Below, piece after piece: positions 6,522 through 8,144 of a stretch of DNA of 8,144 bases. The stretch lies in the NCBI GenBank assembly GCA_018899795.1, contig JAHIHJ010000369.1:1-8144 (forward strand), read 5' to 3'. The stretch is from Methanobacteriota archaeon. Lineage in GTDB: Archaea > Halobacteriota > Methanosarcinia > Methanosarcinales > Methanoperedenaceae. The notes under the pieces are model-generated. The model was not told where the DNA came from. It ran no database searches and worked only from the letters and a program-made list of their open reading frames with translations. The position numbers were made by a program, and so were the translations under genes. Within the stretch, counting starts at the first letter, position 1, and each line of letters opens with the position of its first letter.

Positions 6522-6701
6522 TTAGTCAATCCAATCTAATTGCTTATCTATAACCGCCAATGCTGGATTCCCCTCTGCCTTAATGCGTTGTGCATTGTGT
6601 CTACCTTTCGTTGAAATTCTATTAGGGCCATGGAATCTCTCAAACTCGCAGATTATCTTTTTACCTTGTACTGCGTCGCCAACTTTGTAAAGTACCGTCA
6701 T
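6522..6701 (-). CDS. Small protein of unknown function, third gene of AT-rich cassette
   Basis: I do not recognise this 59-residue protein. It starts MTVLYKVGDAVQGKKIICEF, is basic in the middle (RISTKGRHNAQRIK, residues 28-41) and ends KQLDWID. The first twenty residues have the look of a small beta-barrel start (YKVGDxVxGKKI), but this is only an impression. Support for a real gene is the 4-base ATGA overlap of its start with the stop of the 131-residue gene upstream, the same strand, and sensible amino-acid composition. The last codons of that gene contain GGAAAGAG, which may act as a weak ribosome site. It lies between copy 1 of the palindromic repeat and the rest of the cassette. Confidence 0.65.
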   Translation of the reverse strand: MTVLYKVGDAVQGKKIICEFERFHGPNRISTKGRHNAQRIKAEGNPALAVIDKQLDWID

Positions 6702-7093
6702 TCTCTTTCCTTTAAATGCCCTTCATCTTTGAGTTTTTCTATCACTTCGCAAAGCGTCTGTAAATCAATTTGCAGGTTCTCTGAAAGTTCACTAATAGAC
6801 GCAGTACGATTGTCCCTCATATACGCAGATACAATCTCTTTTGCCTGATCAAAAGAAATAGGTTCTACGAAGAGTTGCTGAACAGGCGGATTCATTAATC
6901 GTATAAGATGTTCCATATTCCTATTTAATGCATCGATTTTCATGCCAAACGTAGAGAGTTCTTCGGTTATTCTACATAAATCAGGTTGAGGGGATAAATT
7001 ATAAGTTGTTTTTCTTTCAACGGTTTCAACTGTAACTGCACTTCCCGATCCAGAGGTGTTCCCTACTAAGATATAATCATTCTTTGCTTCCAT
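6698..7093 (-). CDS. Hypothetical protein with winged-helix-like C-terminus
   Basis: The 131-residue protein is not assigned to a known family. Residues 1-35 are polar, with a Gly/Ser stretch (NTSGSGSA, 12-19). Residues 40-67 look like one long helix able to form a coiled coil (LCRITEELSTFGMKIDALNR and following). Residues 79-131 resemble a small winged-helix domain: a helix around AKEIVSAYMRD, then ASISELSENLQI and a likely recognition helix DLQTLCEVIEKLKDEGHL. A DNA-binding or regulatory role is inferred from that alone. A strong GGAGG (7101-7105) sits 7 bases before the ATG, inside the end of the upstream gene, whose stop is 2 bases away. Its own stop overlaps the 59-residue gene. Confidence 0.8.
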   Translation of the reverse strand: MEAKNDYILVGNTSGSGSAVTVETVERKTTYNLSPQPDLCRITEELSTFGMKIDALNRNMEHLIRLMNPPVQQLFVEPISFDQAKEIVSAYMRDNRTASISELSENLQIDLQTLCEVIEKLKDEGHLKERE

Positions 7094-7095
7094 TC

Positions 7096-7740
7096 TTAAT
7101 CCTCCTCAATAAGGGTAATAATAGAGGTCACTTTCTTGCCTATATTTTCACTGAACTCCATTACTTTTCCCATATCTTCAGACCTATAAACTGTTGACAC
7201 ATAATACTCTTTGTCTGATTTTGTAAGCCTTGGTTGTATCTGAATATCAAACCAATTTCTAGAAGAAGGTAATAAATTATTTGGCACAAGATGGATTCCA
7301 AATAGTGTTGATTCACTTCCAAGCACTTTAGAGAATTTATCAAAAATATCCGGTCTGAATTTGCTGAAGGCATCTATAGGACTTTTGTCTGTAATCACAA
7401 TGAAATTCCCCGTAAATTCCATGAAATCCAAATCAGATTCGAAATTTATATTGAAATCATCTTGCGATATTGAAATCAAATCCTTCATTATTTGTACGAA
7501 TTTTTCATTAATACCTTCTACCGCTAATAGTTTTTTTTCATTGTTCGTTTCTATCAAGCATCCATCTTTCATAGCTAAATGACCGCTTACGTAAGCCCTC
7601 GGTCCTGGAGGTATCTCTGGTAATGGTTGCATAGAGTAATTTCTTTTTTTCAATGAGTCCGGGAAATCTGGATGAACAAAAGGATGAAACAATAATTTAT
7701 GTACTATAGCAAGTCTATATTTCAAAGGTTTTATTATCAT
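7096..7740 (-). CDS. Hypothetical protein, first gene of AT-rich cassette
   Basis: I do not recognise this 214-residue protein. It appears soluble and cytoplasmic, with no signal peptide or membrane segment. It has a proline-rich part (PLPEIPPGP, 39-47), then alternating beta-like and helical stretches, including NFIVITDKSPIDAFSKF (112-128), and ends in acidic residues. The start is supported by AAGGAG with GGAG 7 bases before the ATG. It lies 2 bases ahead of the winged-helix-like gene, so the two are almost surely co-transcribed. The region is clearly more AT-rich than the hydrogenase genes, which suggests different ancestry. Confidence 0.78.
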   Translation of the reverse strand: MIIKPLKYRLAIVHKLLFHPFVHPDFPDSLKKRNYSMQPLPEIPPGPRAYVSGHLAMKDGCLIETNNEKKLLAVEGINEKFVQIMKDLISISQDDFNINFESDLDFMEFTGNFIVITDKSPIDAFSKFRPDIFDKFSKVLGSESTLFGIHLVPNNLLPSSRNWFDIQIQPRLTKSDKEYYVSTVYRSEDMGKVMEFSENIGKKVTSIITLIEED

Positions 7741-7830
7741 TAATTAACTCCTTAATATTTTATCTAACTTATTGTTCTCCCTGTGTTACCAAAATCTTCC
7801 TTTTCTATGACTTCATTTCTTTTTTGACAT

Positions 7831-7840
7831 AATATATTTT
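7831..7840 (-). promoter_or_regulatory. Box A (TATA) candidate for the three-gene cassette
   Basis: On the minus strand AAAATATATT is a good archaeal box A. It would place the transcription start near 7807-7810, giving a leader of about 65-70 bases that includes the AAGGAG ribosome site. A nearer AT-rich box around 7753-7761 is too close to the start codon to allow a leader. Nothing else is recognised in the non-coding stretch 7741-7946. Confidence 0.4.
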
Positions 7841-7946
7841 GCTATTATTTCCCGGAAAAATTGTGATAACGTGCCCATATTTTAACGCCACGATTGTTAT
7901 ACGGGGTTCAAGATGTTTTATGATGCACATGCCACCTATCGTCCGC

Positions 7947-7997
7947 AGTCAACGACCCCGCACTGGAAGGTGCGGGGCATCTGGCGGATGCTCATGG
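7947..7997 (-). repeat. Two-hairpin palindromic repeat, copy 2 (IS200/IS605-like right end)
   Basis: On the plus strand AGTCAACGACCCC opens the element. Hairpin 1 is CCCCGCAC (7956-7963), loop TGGAAG, GTGCGGGG (7970-7977), a perfect 8-bp stem. Hairpin 2 is GCATC (7977-7981), loop TGGCG, GATGC (7987-7991), then TCATGG. The outer bases match copy 1, but stem sequences differ while pairing is kept. On the minus strand it lies 28 bases downstream of a stop codon and ends GCGGGGTCGTTGACT, as expected for the right end of a TnpB-type element whose gene lies beyond the window. Confidence 0.65.
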
Positions 7998-8025
7998 TTT
8001 CGATATTTCCATCGGTTCGCTGATT

Positions 8026-8144
8026 TCAGTTTTTCAATCCAGGCGCAGTATACAAATCAATGCCGTAGGATTCAACGTTGACCTCTGGTGTTTGCCAATT
8101 TTGGATAACGGCTGGCGGGTATCTGAAGTTTACCCGAAGGGCAA
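8026..8144 (-). CDS. C-terminal fragment of a reading frame entering from the right edge, possibly TnpB
   Basis: An open frame from base 8142 to a TGA at 8026-8028 on the minus strand encodes 38 residues and continues off the window. It includes NWQTPEVNVESYGID and ends TAPGLKN. None of the conserved TnpB core (zinc finger, RuvC motifs) is inside the window. The only grounds for suggesting TnpB are the position just ahead of a right-end-like double hairpin on the same strand and the general look of the tail. It could be another protein or a chance open stretch; the other two minus frames are stopped earlier in this interval. Confidence 0.35.
   Translation of the reverse strand, partial: ALRVNFRYPPAVIQNWQTPEVNVESYGIDLYTAPGLKN

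Noticed and set aside
6630..6848. Plus-strand 72-residue frame
   Set aside because: It is antisense to the coupled 131- and 59-residue genes, which have overlap and ribosome-site support; this frame has neither.
7839..8081. Plus-strand 80-residue open frame
   Set aside because: It runs through the non-coding gap, across both hairpins of repeat copy 2, and over the edge frame. Its composition is rich in Cys, Arg and Phe with no family resemblance, and no ribosome site precedes it.

Overview
The window looks archaeal and most resembles a relative of Methanosarcinales or ANME-2. The evidence is two tRNA genes without encoded CCA (one a tRNA-Thr with T at the discriminator position), AT-rich box A-like elements, an apparently leaderless hypC, a HypB of the short archaeal type, and a hydrogenase operon in the vhtGACD order of cytochrome-containing methanogens. 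The lineage is inferred; no marker here fixes it.

Layout. Bases 1-200 carry tRNA-Arg(TCT) and tRNA-Thr(GGT) in tandem. Bases 250-1379 (+) carry hypA and hypB. Bases 1360-5010 (-) form a compact operon: small subunit with Tat signal (vhtG), large subunit (vhtA), membrane cytochrome b (vhtC) and maturation protease (vhtD). It runs into hypB tail to tail with a 20-bp coding overlap. From a shared 87-bp divergent promoter region, hypC and hypD (5098-6386, +) run the other way.

Together these genes encode a membrane-bound, outward-facing group 1 [NiFe] hydrogenase plus part of its assembly line. HypA/HypB deliver nickel, HypC/HypD assemble the Fe(CN)2CO unit, and the protease trims the large-subunit C-terminus after nickel insertion. 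HypE and HypF, needed to make cyanide ligands, are not in the window. The small subunit has Asp in place of the first proximal-cluster cysteine, the most notable feature of the enzyme.

Right of hypD the character changes to AT-rich accessory DNA. A two-hairpin palindromic repeat touches the hypD stop codon. Next is a three-gene minus-strand cassette of unknown function (214, 131 and 59 aa, tightly coupled; the 59-aa gene is easily missed). A second copy of the two-hairpin repeat follows, with different stem sequences but conserved pairing. At the right edge is the C-terminal end of a minus-strand reading frame. The repeats resemble right ends of IS200/IS605-IS1341 (TnpB) elements, so the edge frame may be a TnpB C-terminus, but this rests on pattern memory and position only.
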